Source: JAJDIA01 sp031555145
Lineage (GTDB): Bacteria > Bacteroidota > Bacteroidia > Bacteroidales > Tannerellaceae
Length of the DNA: 15,392 nucleotides
Assembly: GCA_031555145.1 (NCBI GenBank)
Contig: JAVBUR010000085.1
Coordinates: 1-15,392, forward strand
Direction of reading: 5' to 3'
Shown here: positions 1 to 8,408 of the stretch, piece after piece
How positions within the stretch are numbered: the stretch's first letter is position 1
Layout of the letters: each line of letters starts with the position of its first letter
The notes under the pieces: model-generated
What the model was told of the DNA's origin: nothing
What the model saw: the letters and a program-made list of their open reading frames with translations, nothing else
The model's database searches: none
Made by a program: the position numbers and the translations under genes

Positions 1-19
1 CCGTAATTGCCCGACCGGC

Positions 20-106
20 GGCGCTGACGCGGCGCCAGATGGCACATCCCGCACAAAACCGTGGGCTTGCACCCACGGCTACGAACACGATGCCCGTGAC
101 CGGGCA
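20..106. repeat. Cluster of palindromes, possible REP-like element
   Basis: Three short inverted repeats lie in a row. GGCGC (20-24) pairs with GCGCC (32-36). CCGTGGG (59-65) pairs with CCCACGG (72-78) over a 6-nt loop. TGCCCG (91-96) pairs with CGGGCA (101-106) over a 4-nt loop. Paired compact GC-rich hairpins in an intergenic region look like a repetitive extragenic palindrome, and they could also help end the glpF transcript. A further weak pair, TTTCAA (118-123) and TTGAAA (136-141), sits next to the glpF stop. I cannot show from one copy that it is repeated in the genome. Confidence 0.4.
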
Positions 107-144
107 TTCACCGCCGCTTTCAAATTTTGTTGAACTTGAAACTC

Positions 145-882
145 CTACAGCGCCAGGTATAGCAAAGCGGCCAGCGAAGCGCCGACAATCGGGCCGACGA
201 CCGGCACCCAGGCGTATTCCCAGTGGTTGCTGCCTTTGCCTTTGATGGGCAACAGAGCGTGCATGATGCGGGGGGCGAGGTCGCGGGCGGGGTTGATGGC
301 GTAGCCGGTGGGGCCGCCGAGGGCGAGGCCGATCACCCACACCGTGAAGGCGACGGGGATGGCACCGACGGAACCGAGGCCGACGGGGATAGTGCTGTCG
401 GTATGGTATTCGTGTACCTCACCGCCGGTGATAAAGAAGACGACAAACATCAGGACGAAGGTGCCGATCACCTCCGTTATCGTATTCATGACCGGATTGG
501 GAATCTCGGGGCCGGTGGCAAATACCGCCAGTTTGAGAGGTGCTTCTTCGGTAGCATCGAAATGATCTTTATAGGCCAGCCATACCAGCGTGGCACCGAG
601 GGCTGCTCCCAACAGCTGGGCAACGGTATAGGGAAGTACTTCGCTCCAGGGGAACGAGCCGCCGATGGCAAGGCCGACAGACACAGCCGGATTCAGGTGG
701 GCGCCGCTATACGGCCCGGCCACCACCACACCGATAAATACACCCAGCGCCCAAGCGGTGGTGATCACCATCCAGCCGGCGCCATGGCCTTTGGTTTTCG
801 ACAATAATACATTGGCACATACGCCGGCTCCCATCATGATCAGGAGCATGGTTCCGAGTACTTCGGCTATAAATGGAGTCAT
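145..882 (-). CDS. glpF: Glycerol uptake facilitator (MIP/aquaglyceroporin family)
   Basis: This is an inner-membrane channel that lets glycerol diffuse into the cell. The 245-aa protein is hydrophobic throughout and has both hallmark half-helix motifs: NPA at residues 64-66 (context HLNPAVS) and NPARD at 197-201. The Asp after the second NPAR is typical of glycerol-conducting members rather than strict water channels. The length is a little under that of E. coli GlpF. It is the last gene of a minus-strand glpD-glpK-glpF operon, 69 nt after glpK, and that neighbourhood supports glycerol as substrate. The ATG start leads directly into the first membrane helix, as expected. No convincing separate promoter was seen in the gap at 883-951. 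Confidence 0.93.
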   Translation of the reverse strand: MTPFIAEVLGTMLLIMMGAGVCANVLLSKTKGHGAGWMVITTAWALGVFIGVVVAGPYSGAHLNPAVSVGLAIGGSFPWSEVLPYTVAQLLGAALGATLVWLAYKDHFDATEEAPLKLAVFATGPEIPNPVMNTITEVIGTFVLMFVVFFITGGEVHEYHTDSTIPVGLGSVGAIPVAFTVWVIGLALGGPTGYAINPARDLAPRIMHALLPIKGKGSNHWEYAWVPVVGPIVGASLAALLYLAL

Positions 883-951
883 ACAAATATAGTGTAGTTA
901 ATAGATAGTAGTTGAATAAGTATTTGATAGTTAACGGATAATCGACGCAGC

Positions 952-2451
952 TTATTCCGCCCAGTGTTGCGAGCGGCCGACGGCTTTATGCCATTCAGCC
1001 AATTGGCGGTCGGCATCGTCTTCCTTCATGCAGGCGGTGAAGACTTTATCGACGGTCCACTGTTCGGTCAGTTCGCCGATATTCTTCCAGTAGCCCACAG
1101 CCAGACCGGCCAGGTAGGCGGCACCGAGGGCGGTCGTTTCAAGTATCCGCGGACGTACCACCGGGCAACGGGTGATATCGGCCTGGAACTGCATCAGGAA
1201 GTTATTGGCAATGGCGCCTCCATCGACACGTATCTCTTTGGGGCGGGCATGGATATCGTTCTCCATCGCCGTCAGCACGTCATACACCTGATAGGAGATG
1301 CCTTCGAGAGCAGCACGGGCCAGATGGGCAGCCGTAGTACCACGGGTGATACCTATAATGGTGCCGCGGGCATATTGATCCCAGTAAGGAGCGCCCAGCC
1401 CGGTCAGTGCGGGGACGAAATAGACACCGCCATTATCGGTCACCGACAGTGCCATCTGTTCAGAGACAGCGGCGTTGGGAAGCAGTCCGATGCCATCGCG
1501 CAACCACTGGATAGCGGCGCCGCCGACAAAGACACTGCCTTCGAGGGCGTAGGTCACCTCGTCGCCAATCTTCCAGGCGATGGTTGTGAGAAGGTTATTT
1601 TGTGATGTAACCGGAGTCTTACCGGTATTGACAATCATAAAACACCCCGTACCGTAGGTGGTCTTGATCATACCTTCTTCCACACAAAGCTGGCCGAAAA
1701 GCGCCGCCTGCTGATCGCCCGCCATACCGCAAACGGGGATACCCTGCTTAAAGATAGAAGCGGTGGCTTCGCAATACACTTCGCTACAACTACGTACTTC
1801 GGGCAAGAGGGAGGTGGGGATATGGAAGAGGTCGAGCAATTCGGGATCCCACTGCTGCGTATGGATATTGAAGAGCATGGTGCGGGAGGCGTTCGTGATA
1901 TCCGTTACAAAAGCGCTGCCACGGCTGAGTTTCCACACCAGCCAGGTATCGACCGTACCAAAACAGAGTTCGCCCCGTTCGGCACGCTCACGGACTCCTT
2001 TCACGTTGTCGAGTATCCACCGTATCTTGGTAGCCGAGAAATAGGCGTCGATCACCAATCCGGTCTTTTCCTGGATACAGGCGGCATAGCCCTGGGCTTT
2101 CAGTTCCTCGCAATAGTTGGCGGTGCGGCGATCCTGCCAGACGATGGCGTTATAGACGGGGAAGCCGGTTTCCCGATCCCAAAGGATGGTCGTCTCGCGC
2201 TGGTTAGCAATACCGATACAGGCGATGTGGGCATCGGTAACGTCAGCCTTATCCATCACTTCGCGGATAACGGACGACTGGGAGTACCAGATCTCGTTCG
2301 GATCATGTTCTACCCAACCCGGTTGGGGGAAGTATTGCTGGAAGTCTTTCTGTGCCAACCGGATGATATTTCCGTGATGGTCGAAGAGGATGGCACGGGA
2401 CGAGGTGGTACCCTGGTCGATGGCCAGTACGTACTTGTTGCGTGTATTCAT
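952..2451 (-). CDS. glpK: Glycerol kinase
   Basis: This cytoplasmic FGGY-family sugar kinase phosphorylates glycerol with ATP to sn-glycerol 3-phosphate, trapping it after entry by GlpF. The 499-aa protein is close to the usual ~500. It has the N-terminal phosphate-binding segment DQGTTSSRA (12-20), and a glycerol-site block at 81-110 starting IANQRET, with R85, E86 and W105 matching the conserved glycerol contacts. Further on are GDQQAALFGQ in mid-protein and a C-terminal VDGGAIANNF segment typical of the FGGY fold. The ATG start gives the normal short lead-in to the first beta strand. It lies 35 nt downstream of glpD and 69 nt upstream of glpF on the same strand, so the three are probably co-transcribed. 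Confidence 0.96.
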   Translation of the reverse strand: MNTRNKYVLAIDQGTTSSRAILFDHHGNIIRLAQKDFQQYFPQPGWVEHDPNEIWYSQSSVIREVMDKADVTDAHIACIGIANQRETTILWDRETGFPVYNAIVWQDRRTANYCEELKAQGYAACIQEKTGLVIDAYFSATKIRWILDNVKGVRERAERGELCFGTVDTWLVWKLSRGSAFVTDITNASRTMLFNIHTQQWDPELLDLFHIPTSLLPEVRSCSEVYCEATASIFKQGIPVCGMAGDQQAALFGQLCVEEGMIKTTYGTGCFMIVNTGKTPVTSQNNLLTTIAWKIGDEVTYALEGSVFVGGAAIQWLRDGIGLLPNAAVSEQMALSVTDNGGVYFVPALTGLGAPYWDQYARGTIIGITRGTTAAHLARAALEGISYQVYDVLTAMENDIHARPKEIRVDGGAIANNFLMQFQADITRCPVVRPRILETTALGAAYLAGLAVGYWKNIGELTEQWTVDKVFTACMKEDDADRQLAEWHKAVGRSQHWAE

Positions 2452-2486
2452 CTATGGTATGTTTTTAAGGTATATAATCTGTTCAT

Positions 2487-4049
2487 TCAGGTAAGGATAT
2501 AATGAAAGGCCAGGCGAGCAAAGGCTTCGGCCTGTTCGGCTGCCCAGGCTTCGTCTTTTCCCCGTTCGTGCGCCAGCAGACGAGCGGCCTTTGGTGCCAT
2601 GGCCACAGCGGCACGGGCATCGAGGAAGAGGATACGCAGGCGGCGCGCCAGCAGGTCCTCGAGCGTACGTACCATCTCATGGCGGATCAGCCATACCACT
2701 TCGCCCACCGTATAAGGATAGTCGGGGTGCAGGCGTTCAGCCATGCCGGGAGCCGAAGCTATCAGGCTGCGGATGTCGTCGGCATCAGTGCCATAGACAT
2801 AGAGGGGATCGGTAAAGTCGGTTGTCGGCTGGGCTCCATGTATCGGCCAGGCCGTCGTAAGACACAGGCGGGGCTTGCCGGGGAAGTAACGGAGGGCGAG
2901 GTCGACCGTATCCTCGGCCATCTTGCGATAGGTGGTCCACTTGCCACCGATGATGGTGAGCAGTCCCGACTGCTCACGGATCAGCTTGTGGCTGCGGGAT
3001 ATTTCTTTTGTCTTCGTACTCTCATCATGAGGCGCTGCCAACGGACGGAGGCCGGCGAAGACCGACAACACATCGCTGCGACGAGGCGGACGGGTGAGAT
3101 AACGGCCGGCGGTCTCGAGGATAAAGTCTACCTCGGTACGCATGGCAACGGGTTCGTCCAACGCGTCTTTCATCAGGGTATCTGTCGTACCGACTACCAC
3201 TTTGTTGTGCCAGGGCACGGCAAAAAGGACACGACCGTCGGACGTGCTGGGAATCATGATCGCATGGTCGCTCTGCAGAAACGACCCATCGAGCACCAGG
3301 TGAACACCCTGGCTGGGGCGGACAGTGGGACGCTTGCCCGGATCGTCCATTTGCAGGATATGGTCGGCAAAGACGCCGGTGGCGTTGATCACGGCACGGG
3401 CTTTGACGGTATGCATCCGTCCGCTTTCTTCATCACGGACAGTGACGCCGGTGACTTTGTCGTCTACCTTCAGCAGGCCGGTGACATTCATGTAGTTCAA
3501 CACACAGGCGCCGGCATCCACGGCCGTACGTACCAGATTGATCGCCAGGCGGGAATCGTCGAACTGCCCATCGTGATAGACCACGCCCGCCATCAGGTGT
3601 TTCGGACGCAGCACCGGAATGGTACGCAATGCCCGTTTAGGACCGATGCAGAACGAACGGCCGAAACCCCACCGGGCTGCCATCAGGTCGTAGGTCACGA
3701 GACCGATGGTGTATAAGGTTCCCTCCCACCAACTGTAGCAGGGGATCAGGAAGCGTTGGTCTTTCACCAGGTGAGGAGCGTTCTTGCGCAGGATACCACG
3801 CTCACGCAGGGCTTCGAAGACGAGCAAGACGTCGCCCTGAGCCAGGTAACGCACCCCGCCATGCACCAGTTTGGTACTACGGCTGGAAGTGCCTTTGGTA
3901 AAGTCGTCCCGTTCAAAGAGGGCGACACTGTATCCCCGTGTGGCAGCATCCACAGCTACTCCTAATCCGGTAGCGCCTCCGCCAATTACCACAAAGTCGA
4001 ATATTCTCTCCGTATCTGCCAGTTGGGCAAGCAATGATTCCCGTTTCAT
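2487..4049 (-). CDS. glpD: FAD-dependent glycerol-3-phosphate dehydrogenase
   Basis: This enzyme oxidises glycerol 3-phosphate to dihydroxyacetone phosphate and passes electrons to quinone at the inner membrane. With the start used here the protein is 520 aa. Residues 19-30 hold the FAD Rossmann motif (VVIGGGATGLG), followed by the family segment GTSSRSTKLVHGGVRYL at about 53-69. The C-terminal part has the helical DAO_C-type domain. A reading frame extends upstream to a TTG at 4076, but that TTG lies inside the likely -7 promoter box (4074-4081), so the ATG at 4049 is preferred. It would give a leader of roughly 20 nt. This is the first gene of the glpD-glpK-glpF operon. A homodimeric GlpD-type enzyme is favoured over the GlpABC complex because no glpB or glpC follows. 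Confidence 0.93.
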   Translation of the reverse strand: MKRESLLAQLADTERIFDFVVIGGGATGLGVAVDAATRGYSVALFERDDFTKGTSSRSTKLVHGGVRYLAQGDVLLVFEALRERGILRKNAPHLVKDQRFLIPCYSWWEGTLYTIGLVTYDLMAARWGFGRSFCIGPKRALRTIPVLRPKHLMAGVVYHDGQFDDSRLAINLVRTAVDAGACVLNYMNVTGLLKVDDKVTGVTVRDEESGRMHTVKARAVINATGVFADHILQMDDPGKRPTVRPSQGVHLVLDGSFLQSDHAIMIPSTSDGRVLFAVPWHNKVVVGTTDTLMKDALDEPVAMRTEVDFILETAGRYLTRPPRRSDVLSVFAGLRPLAAPHDESTKTKEISRSHKLIREQSGLLTIIGGKWTTYRKMAEDTVDLALRYFPGKPRLCLTTAWPIHGAQPTTDFTDPLYVYGTDADDIRSLIASAPGMAERLHPDYPYTVGEVVWLIRHEMVRTLEDLLARRLRILFLDARAAVAMAPKAARLLAHERGKDEAWAAEQAEAFARLAFHYILT

Positions 4050-4073
4050 AGCCCGTTCTTTTTGATTGATCCT

Positions 4074-4081
4074 CAAAGCTA
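4074..4081 (-). promoter_or_regulatory. Putative -7 box of the glpDKF promoter
   Basis: On the minus strand this reads TAGCTTTG, an exact match to the Bacteroidetes -7 consensus TAnnTTTG, about 25 nt upstream of the glpD ATG. No TTG is present at the -33 distance, where the sequence is the T run of the preceding terminator. The match is therefore to the -7 box only. Confidence 0.5.
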
Positions 4082-4095
4082 TAAAATATTTACAT

Positions 4096-4135
4096 AAAAA
4101 AGACTCCCAAACGGATGAATTGTTTGGGAGTCTTT
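4096..4135 (-). terminator. Intrinsic terminator after the penicillin-binding protein gene
   Basis: AAAGACTCCCAAAC (4099-4112) and GTTTGGGAGTCTTT (4122-4135) form a perfect 14-bp stem with a 9-nt loop. Read on the minus strand, the stem is followed by a run of six T (4101-4096). It sits 19 nt past the stop of the PBP gene and just before the glpD promoter, so it separates the two minus-strand operons. Confidence 0.88.
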
Positions 4136-4153
4136 ATATTGTATAGAAGAATG

Positions 4154-6502
4154 TTACTCAAACATCCGGTCGATACCGCCCGTATCGGGGCTCATGGGCT
4201 GGTCGTCGTCAGGGGTGTGACCATTGCCACAAGGGTCGCTGTATTGTGCGGGCACTTCGAATTGCTCCGTCTCAGAATAGCCGAGGGTTTTATCCGCAAA
4301 GACCTTCTGCATAAACATACCGAAAATGGGGAGTGCCATGCTGGCGCCCTGCCCTTCCTGCATACGGTCGAAGTGGATGTCGCGTTCTTCACCGCCGACC
4401 CATACGCCACCGACAAGGCTGGGTGTGAATCCCATATACCAACCGTCGGAGTTGTTCTGTGTCGTACCGGTCTTCCCTCCCATCGGGACTTTCAGCCCGT
4501 AACGATAACGAAGGCGTGAACCGCTACCGCCGTCCACCACGCTTCGGAGCATGTACAGCATCTTATACGTAGCATCTTCAGACAGCACGTCATGCATCTT
4601 CGGCGAGAAGGAGGCGGCCGTATTCCCGTTCACATCCTCGATGCGCAGCACATACTGGGCTTCCGAGCGGATCCCGCGATTGGCAAAGGCGGTATAAGCG
4701 CTCACCATCTCACCTACGGAGACATCGGGCGTACCCAGGCACATGGAGATAACGGGGTCTATCTGTCCATGCAGGCCGTAAGAGCGAAGCAGGTTAACCA
4801 ATGTATAGGGCGAAAGCTGGCTCATGATTTGTGCCGTCACCCAGTTGGACGAACGTTGGAGCGCCCACTGGATGCTCACGTTCTCGCCGATCCGCTCCTT
4901 GGTGGAGTTTTTGGGCTCCCACATACGACCGTTCTCATCCTGCAGGTGCGGCTGTACGTGCAGGAACTCGTCGCAGGGCGTAAAGCCTTCGATCATGGCC
5001 AGCGAATAGACGAACGGTTTCATGGTGGAACCGATCTGACGGCGACCGCCATTGACCATATCATATTGGAAATTGTTATAGTCGATACCGCCGACGTAGG
5101 CTTTCACCTGTCCGTTGCGCGGATCCATCGCCATAAAGCCGGTACGCAGGAAGGCCTTGTGGTAACGGATAGAGTCCCAAGGCGTCATCAGCGTATCGAT
5201 CGGGCCATTCCAGGAGAAGACACGCATCTCGACGGGTTTGTCGAATTCTTTACGGATCTCGGGCTCCTTCATGCCACTCTTTTTCGACACGATGTAGCGT
5301 TCGGTCTGCTTCATGGCACGGGTCAGGATAGCATTCACCTCTTCCGTGCTCAGGTTGCTGGAATAGGGGGCGTAGCTGCGTCCCTTCTTCTCGCGGAAGA
5401 AAGCGGGTTGCAGTTCCTTACCGATATGCTCGCGGACCACCTCCTCGGCATACTGCTGCATGCGCGAATCAATGGTGGTGTATATCTTCAGACCGTCGGT
5501 ATAGATGTTGTAATTACTACCGTCGGCTTTCTTCATCTTGTTGCACCAGCCGTAGAGGGGGTTATTGTCCCAGGCGTCGGAATCATCCTTGAACTTCTGT
5601 TCCTGCCAGGAGGCATAGTCGCTGCGGACAGGCTTCTTGGCGGTCATCGTCAGACGCAGGTATTCGCGGAAATAAGGTGCCAGGCCTTCCTTGTGGTCCA
5701 ACCGGATAAAGTGCAACGTGAGCGGGAGTTCCTTCAACGAGTCGCATTCGGCCGGGCTGAGGTAACCGGCTTTCTCCATCTGATCGAGCACCACATTACG
5801 ACGCCCACGAGAACGCTCGTTGAAACGCTTCGGGTTGTAATACGACGGGTTCTTACACATCCCTACGAGGGTAGCCGCTTCTTCAACAGAGAGCGTCTTG
5901 GGCGTCTTGCCGAAATAGACACGGGCTGCCGATTGGATACCGACAGCATTGTAGAGGAAGTCGAACTGGTTCAGGTAGAGATTGATGATCTCTTCCTTCG
6001 TATATAAGCGTTCGAGCTTGACGGCGATCACCCACTCGATCGGCTTCTGAAGCAGACGCTCCATCAGGTTCTCGGCGCTAGGTGAATAAAGTTGCTTAGC
6101 CAACTGCTGGGTGATGGTACTTCCCCCACCCGCACTTTTCTGCATCAGAATCCCACGCTTAACCACCGCACGGAACAGCCCTTGGGCATCAATACCGCTG
6201 TGCTGGGCAAAGCGGGCATCTTCCGTAGCCACCAAAGCACGGACAAGATCGGGCGACAACTCGTCATAGCTGACCGAGATACGGTTATCCATGCTGCTTG
6301 AAAAAGTACTCAGTACTTTCCCATCAGACGATATGATCTGGGATGCAAATTTGTCGATCGGGTTCTGCAACTGTTCTACGGCCGGCATATAACCGATCGT
6401 TCCATTGGCGATACCGGAGAAGATCAGGAAAGCACACAGCACAACTGCCGCCAGCACGCCCCAGATACCTATGACTATTTTCTTTGTTGTTTTCGGACTC
6501 AT
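4154..6502 (-). CDS. Class A penicillin-binding protein (PBP1A-like bifunctional transglycosylase/transpeptidase)
   Basis: This periplasmic, membrane-anchored enzyme polymerises lipid II into glycan strands and cross-links the peptides. The 782-aa protein has one N-terminal membrane anchor (about residues 8-32). The GT51 glycosyltransferase domain follows, with catalytic-region TEDARF (E94) and GGGSTITQQLAKQLY (125-139). The C-terminal transpeptidase domain shows all three penicillin-binding motifs: SxxK as STMK (S492-K495), SxN as SSN (551-553) and KTG as KTGTT (677-681). The tail after about residue 755 is polar, acidic and proline/glycine-rich. It lies 27 nt after rfbB on the same strand, so it is probably the third gene of the rfbC-rfbB-PBP transcript, and the strong terminator follows it. 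The exact subclass name (PBP1A, mrcA or pbpC) cannot be fixed from sequence alone. Confidence 0.94.
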   Translation of the reverse strand: MSPKTTKKIVIGIWGVLAAVVLCAFLIFSGIANGTIGYMPAVEQLQNPIDKFASQIISSDGKVLSTFSSSMDNRISVSYDELSPDLVRALVATEDARFAQHSGIDAQGLFRAVVKRGILMQKSAGGGSTITQQLAKQLYSPSAENLMERLLQKPIEWVIAVKLERLYTKEEIINLYLNQFDFLYNAVGIQSAARVYFGKTPKTLSVEEAATLVGMCKNPSYYNPKRFNERSRGRRNVVLDQMEKAGYLSPAECDSLKELPLTLHFIRLDHKEGLAPYFREYLRLTMTAKKPVRSDYASWQEQKFKDDSDAWDNNPLYGWCNKMKKADGSNYNIYTDGLKIYTTIDSRMQQYAEEVVREHIGKELQPAFFREKKGRSYAPYSSNLSTEEVNAILTRAMKQTERYIVSKKSGMKEPEIRKEFDKPVEMRVFSWNGPIDTLMTPWDSIRYHKAFLRTGFMAMDPRNGQVKAYVGGIDYNNFQYDMVNGGRRQIGSTMKPFVYSLAMIEGFTPCDEFLHVQPHLQDENGRMWEPKNSTKERIGENVSIQWALQRSSNWVTAQIMSQLSPYTLVNLLRSYGLHGQIDPVISMCLGTPDVSVGEMVSAYTAFANRGIRSEAQYVLRIEDVNGNTAASFSPKMHDVLSEDATYKMLYMLRSVVDGGSGSRLRYRYGLKVPMGGKTGTTQNNSDGWYMGFTPSLVGGVWVGGEERDIHFDRMQEGQGASMALPIFGMFMQKVFADKTLGYSETEQFEVPAQYSDPCGNGHTPDDDQPMSPDTGGIDRMFE

Positions 6503-6529
6503 TTTACCTTGATGCTTAAGACGCCTTGT

Positions 6530-7669
6530 TTATCGTTGGCTGTACATTTGTTCGTAATATTTCATATAGTCGCCACCGGTGATCTCTTCCACCCAATCCT
6601 GATGCTCAAGGTACCAGATGATAGTCTTCACAATACCGACTTCGAAAGAAGTTTCGGGCGTCCAACCCAGTTCCGTGGTGATCTTAGTGGGGTCGATGGC
6701 GTAACGCTGATCATGGCCAAGGCGGTCTTTGACGAAGGTGATCAGACTGTCGTTGATCCAATCGATGGCAATGGAGCCGTCGGCAGCGATCTCTTTCTTC
6801 TTCAACACCTGGCGATAGGCCGGGTTTTCTTCCATCAGGCGACGGATGGTCTGGATGGTGAGACGGACGATCTCGATATTCTGTTTCTCGTTATGACCGC
6901 CTACATTATATACTTGTCCCGCACGACCCTTATGCAATACCAGGTCAATGGCTTTACAATGATCTTCCACATAGAGCCAGTCACGTACATTGGTTCCGTC
7001 ACCATAGACGGGTAGTGACTTGCCTTCAAGGATATTCTTGATGATCAGCGGGATCAGCTTTTCCGGAAAATGGAAAGGACCGTAGTTATTAGAACAGCGG
7101 GTGATCGATACCGGCATCTTGAACGTATCGGCATAGGCCTGGACGAAAAGGTCGGCACTGGTCTTGGAGGCGCTGTAGGGACTGTGCGGGTCGAGTGGCG
7201 TGGTCTCGTGGAAATAGCCTTCGGCGCCGAGGCTGCCATAGACTTCGTCGGTAGAGACCTGGTGGTAACGGACACCTTCGCGCCAAAGAGGATAACCGGT
7301 ATCGTCCTTGCCTGTCACCCACGCTTTGCGGGCGGCATCAAGGAGGTTTTGCGTACCCAGGATATTGGTCAATAGAAAGAGTTGCGGGTTCTCAATGCTA
7401 CGGTCGACATGGCTCTCGGCGGCAAAATTCACCACATAGTCGAATCCGTATTCGGCGAACAGGCGGTTGGCCAGTTCACGGTCGCAGATATCGCCTTTCA
7501 CAAAGATACAACGATTGTCGTCGATGTCGCCGGCGATTGTTCCGAGATTGCCTGCATAGGTCAGCAAGTCGAGTACCACCACCCGAATATCCGAACGGTT
7601 AGCCAGTATATATTTGACGAAGTTTGCACCGATAAAGCCTGCGGCCCCTGTTACCAAATAAGTTTTCAT
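6530..7669 (-). CDS. rfbB: dTDP-glucose 4,6-dehydratase
   Basis: This cytoplasmic NAD-dependent extended short-chain dehydrogenase converts dTDP-glucose to dTDP-4-keto-6-deoxyglucose, the second step of dTDP-L-rhamnose synthesis. The 379-aa protein starts with the NAD-binding GxxGxxG motif (GAAGFIG, residues 8-14). It has NFAAESHVDRS at 81-91, the catalytic STDEVYG (T140, D141, E142) and YSASK (Y165, K169). The frame stays open upstream to a TTG at 7693, but that start would overlap rfbC and add residues before the Rossmann strand. The ATG at 7669, 4 nt after the rfbC stop, is clearly better. Coupled translation with rfbC is likely. The downstream gene is a class A PBP, which suggests a shared role in cell-envelope synthesis. 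Confidence 0.95.
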   Translation of the reverse strand: MKTYLVTGAAGFIGANFVKYILANRSDIRVVVLDLLTYAGNLGTIAGDIDDNRCIFVKGDICDRELANRLFAEYGFDYVVNFAAESHVDRSIENPQLFLLTNILGTQNLLDAARKAWVTGKDDTGYPLWREGVRYHQVSTDEVYGSLGAEGYFHETTPLDPHSPYSASKTSADLFVQAYADTFKMPVSITRCSNNYGPFHFPEKLIPLIIKNILEGKSLPVYGDGTNVRDWLYVEDHCKAIDLVLHKGRAGQVYNVGGHNEKQNIEIVRLTIQTIRRLMEENPAYRQVLKKKEIAADGSIAIDWINDSLITFVKDRLGHDQRYAIDPTKITTELGWTPETSFEVGIVKTIIWYLEHQDWVEEITGGDYMKYYEQMYSQR

Positions 7670-7673
7670 ATGA

Positions 7674-8240
7674 TTATTTTCCTTTATATACAAAGTTTGT
7701 GTTCGCTTCAGCCAGGAACGGGGCGTTCTTATCTTTCTCGGAAAGGAGGAGAGCGTCGTGGGCTAACGTACCCCAGTCTACACACACCGTGGGATCGTCG
7801 AACCGGAGGGAGGCCTCATGTGTAGGTGTATAGGGATTATCGACCTTGTAGGTAAATATCGCCTGCTCGCTCAACACACAAAAACCATGTGCAAATCCTT
7901 GGGGGATAAAGAGCTGACGTTTGTTCTCGTCGGTCAGTTCAACGGCCACATAACGTCCGAAGGTCGGTGAGCCTTTCCGTAAATCGACAGCAACATCCAA
8001 TACCGCTCCCCGTATCACACGCACCAATTTGGACTGTGAATAAGGATCAAGTTGATAATGCAGCCCCCGAAGCACGCCCTTCGACGAACAAGACTCATTC
8101 TCCTGAATGAATTGGACCGGCCCGATATGCTCCTCGAACTCTTTTTGTTTAAATGATTCCATAAAGTATCCGCGGCTATCAGCGAACACCTTTGGTTCTA
8201 TAATCCACACACCAGGGATCTCTGTTTCTATATAATTCAT
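7674..8240 (-). CDS. rfbC: dTDP-4-dehydrorhamnose 3,5-epimerase
   Basis: This cupin-fold RmlC enzyme epimerises C3 and C5 of dTDP-4-keto-6-deoxyglucose, the third step of dTDP-L-rhamnose synthesis. The 188-aa length is typical. Residues GVLRGLHYQ (55-63) contain the catalytic base His (H61), and KLVRVIRGAVLDVAVDLR (71-88) contains the active-site Lys (K71). FIPQGFAHGF (111-120) and FTYKVDNPY with Tyr131 follow, all as in characterised RmlC proteins. It is the promoter-proximal gene of rfbC-rfbB-PBP, with a good promoter 24-54 nt upstream. The partner genes rfbA (thymidylyltransferase) and rfbD (reductase) are not in this window and must be elsewhere if the pathway is complete. Confidence 0.95.
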   Translation of the reverse strand: MNYIETEIPGVWIIEPKVFADSRGYFMESFKQKEFEEHIGPVQFIQENESCSSKGVLRGLHYQLDPYSQSKLVRVIRGAVLDVAVDLRKGSPTFGRYVAVELTDENKRQLFIPQGFAHGFCVLSEQAIFTYKVDNPYTPTHEASLRFDDPTVCVDWGTLAHDALLLSEKDKNAPFLAEANTNFVYKGK

Positions 8241-8263
8241 TCCTCTTTGCCGTTATGATGTTA

Positions 8264-8294
8264 CAAAGTAAATCATTTTTCGGTAGTTGCACAA
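8264..8294 (-). promoter_or_regulatory. Putative promoter of the rfbC-rfbB-PBP operon
   Basis: On the minus strand there is TTG (8294-8292), exactly 20 nt of spacer, then TTACTTTG (8271-8264). The latter matches seven of eight positions of the Bacteroidetes -7 box TAnnTTTG. The position, just upstream of the rfbC ATG at 8240, fits. Confidence 0.6.
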
Positions 8295-8408
8295 CCAGAC
8301 GCAGGACTCAATAGAAAAAAGCAGGCAAATATTTGCTAAATCCAAATAATTGCGTTTACTATGCACCTGCAAAAAAAGACCTCATTGAACTTTTCAGAAA
8401 AGACAGGA

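Noticed and set aside
883..951. Short GATAGT-type repeats between glpK and glpF as an operator
   Set aside because: Low-complexity A/T-rich matches without symmetry or a promoter box; they could be chance.
1822..2502. 226-codon open frame on the + strand antisense to glpK
   Set aside because: Shadow of a well-supported glycerol kinase gene; no independent promoter or motif.
2502..3716. 404-codon open frame on the + strand antisense to glpD
   Set aside because: Same cause: glpD on the minus strand has clear FAD-binding motifs, and the antisense product has no recognisable features.
4592..6007. Long open frame (471 codons) on the + strand antisense to the PBP gene
   Set aside because: It lies wholly within the opposite strand of a gene with complete transglycosylase and transpeptidase motifs. 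The translation shows no domain and is a by-product of GC-rich codon use.
8361..8408. Upstream start for the outer-membrane barrel gene
   Set aside because: It would place 16 residues ahead of a clean signal peptide; the ATG at 8409 fits an exported protein.
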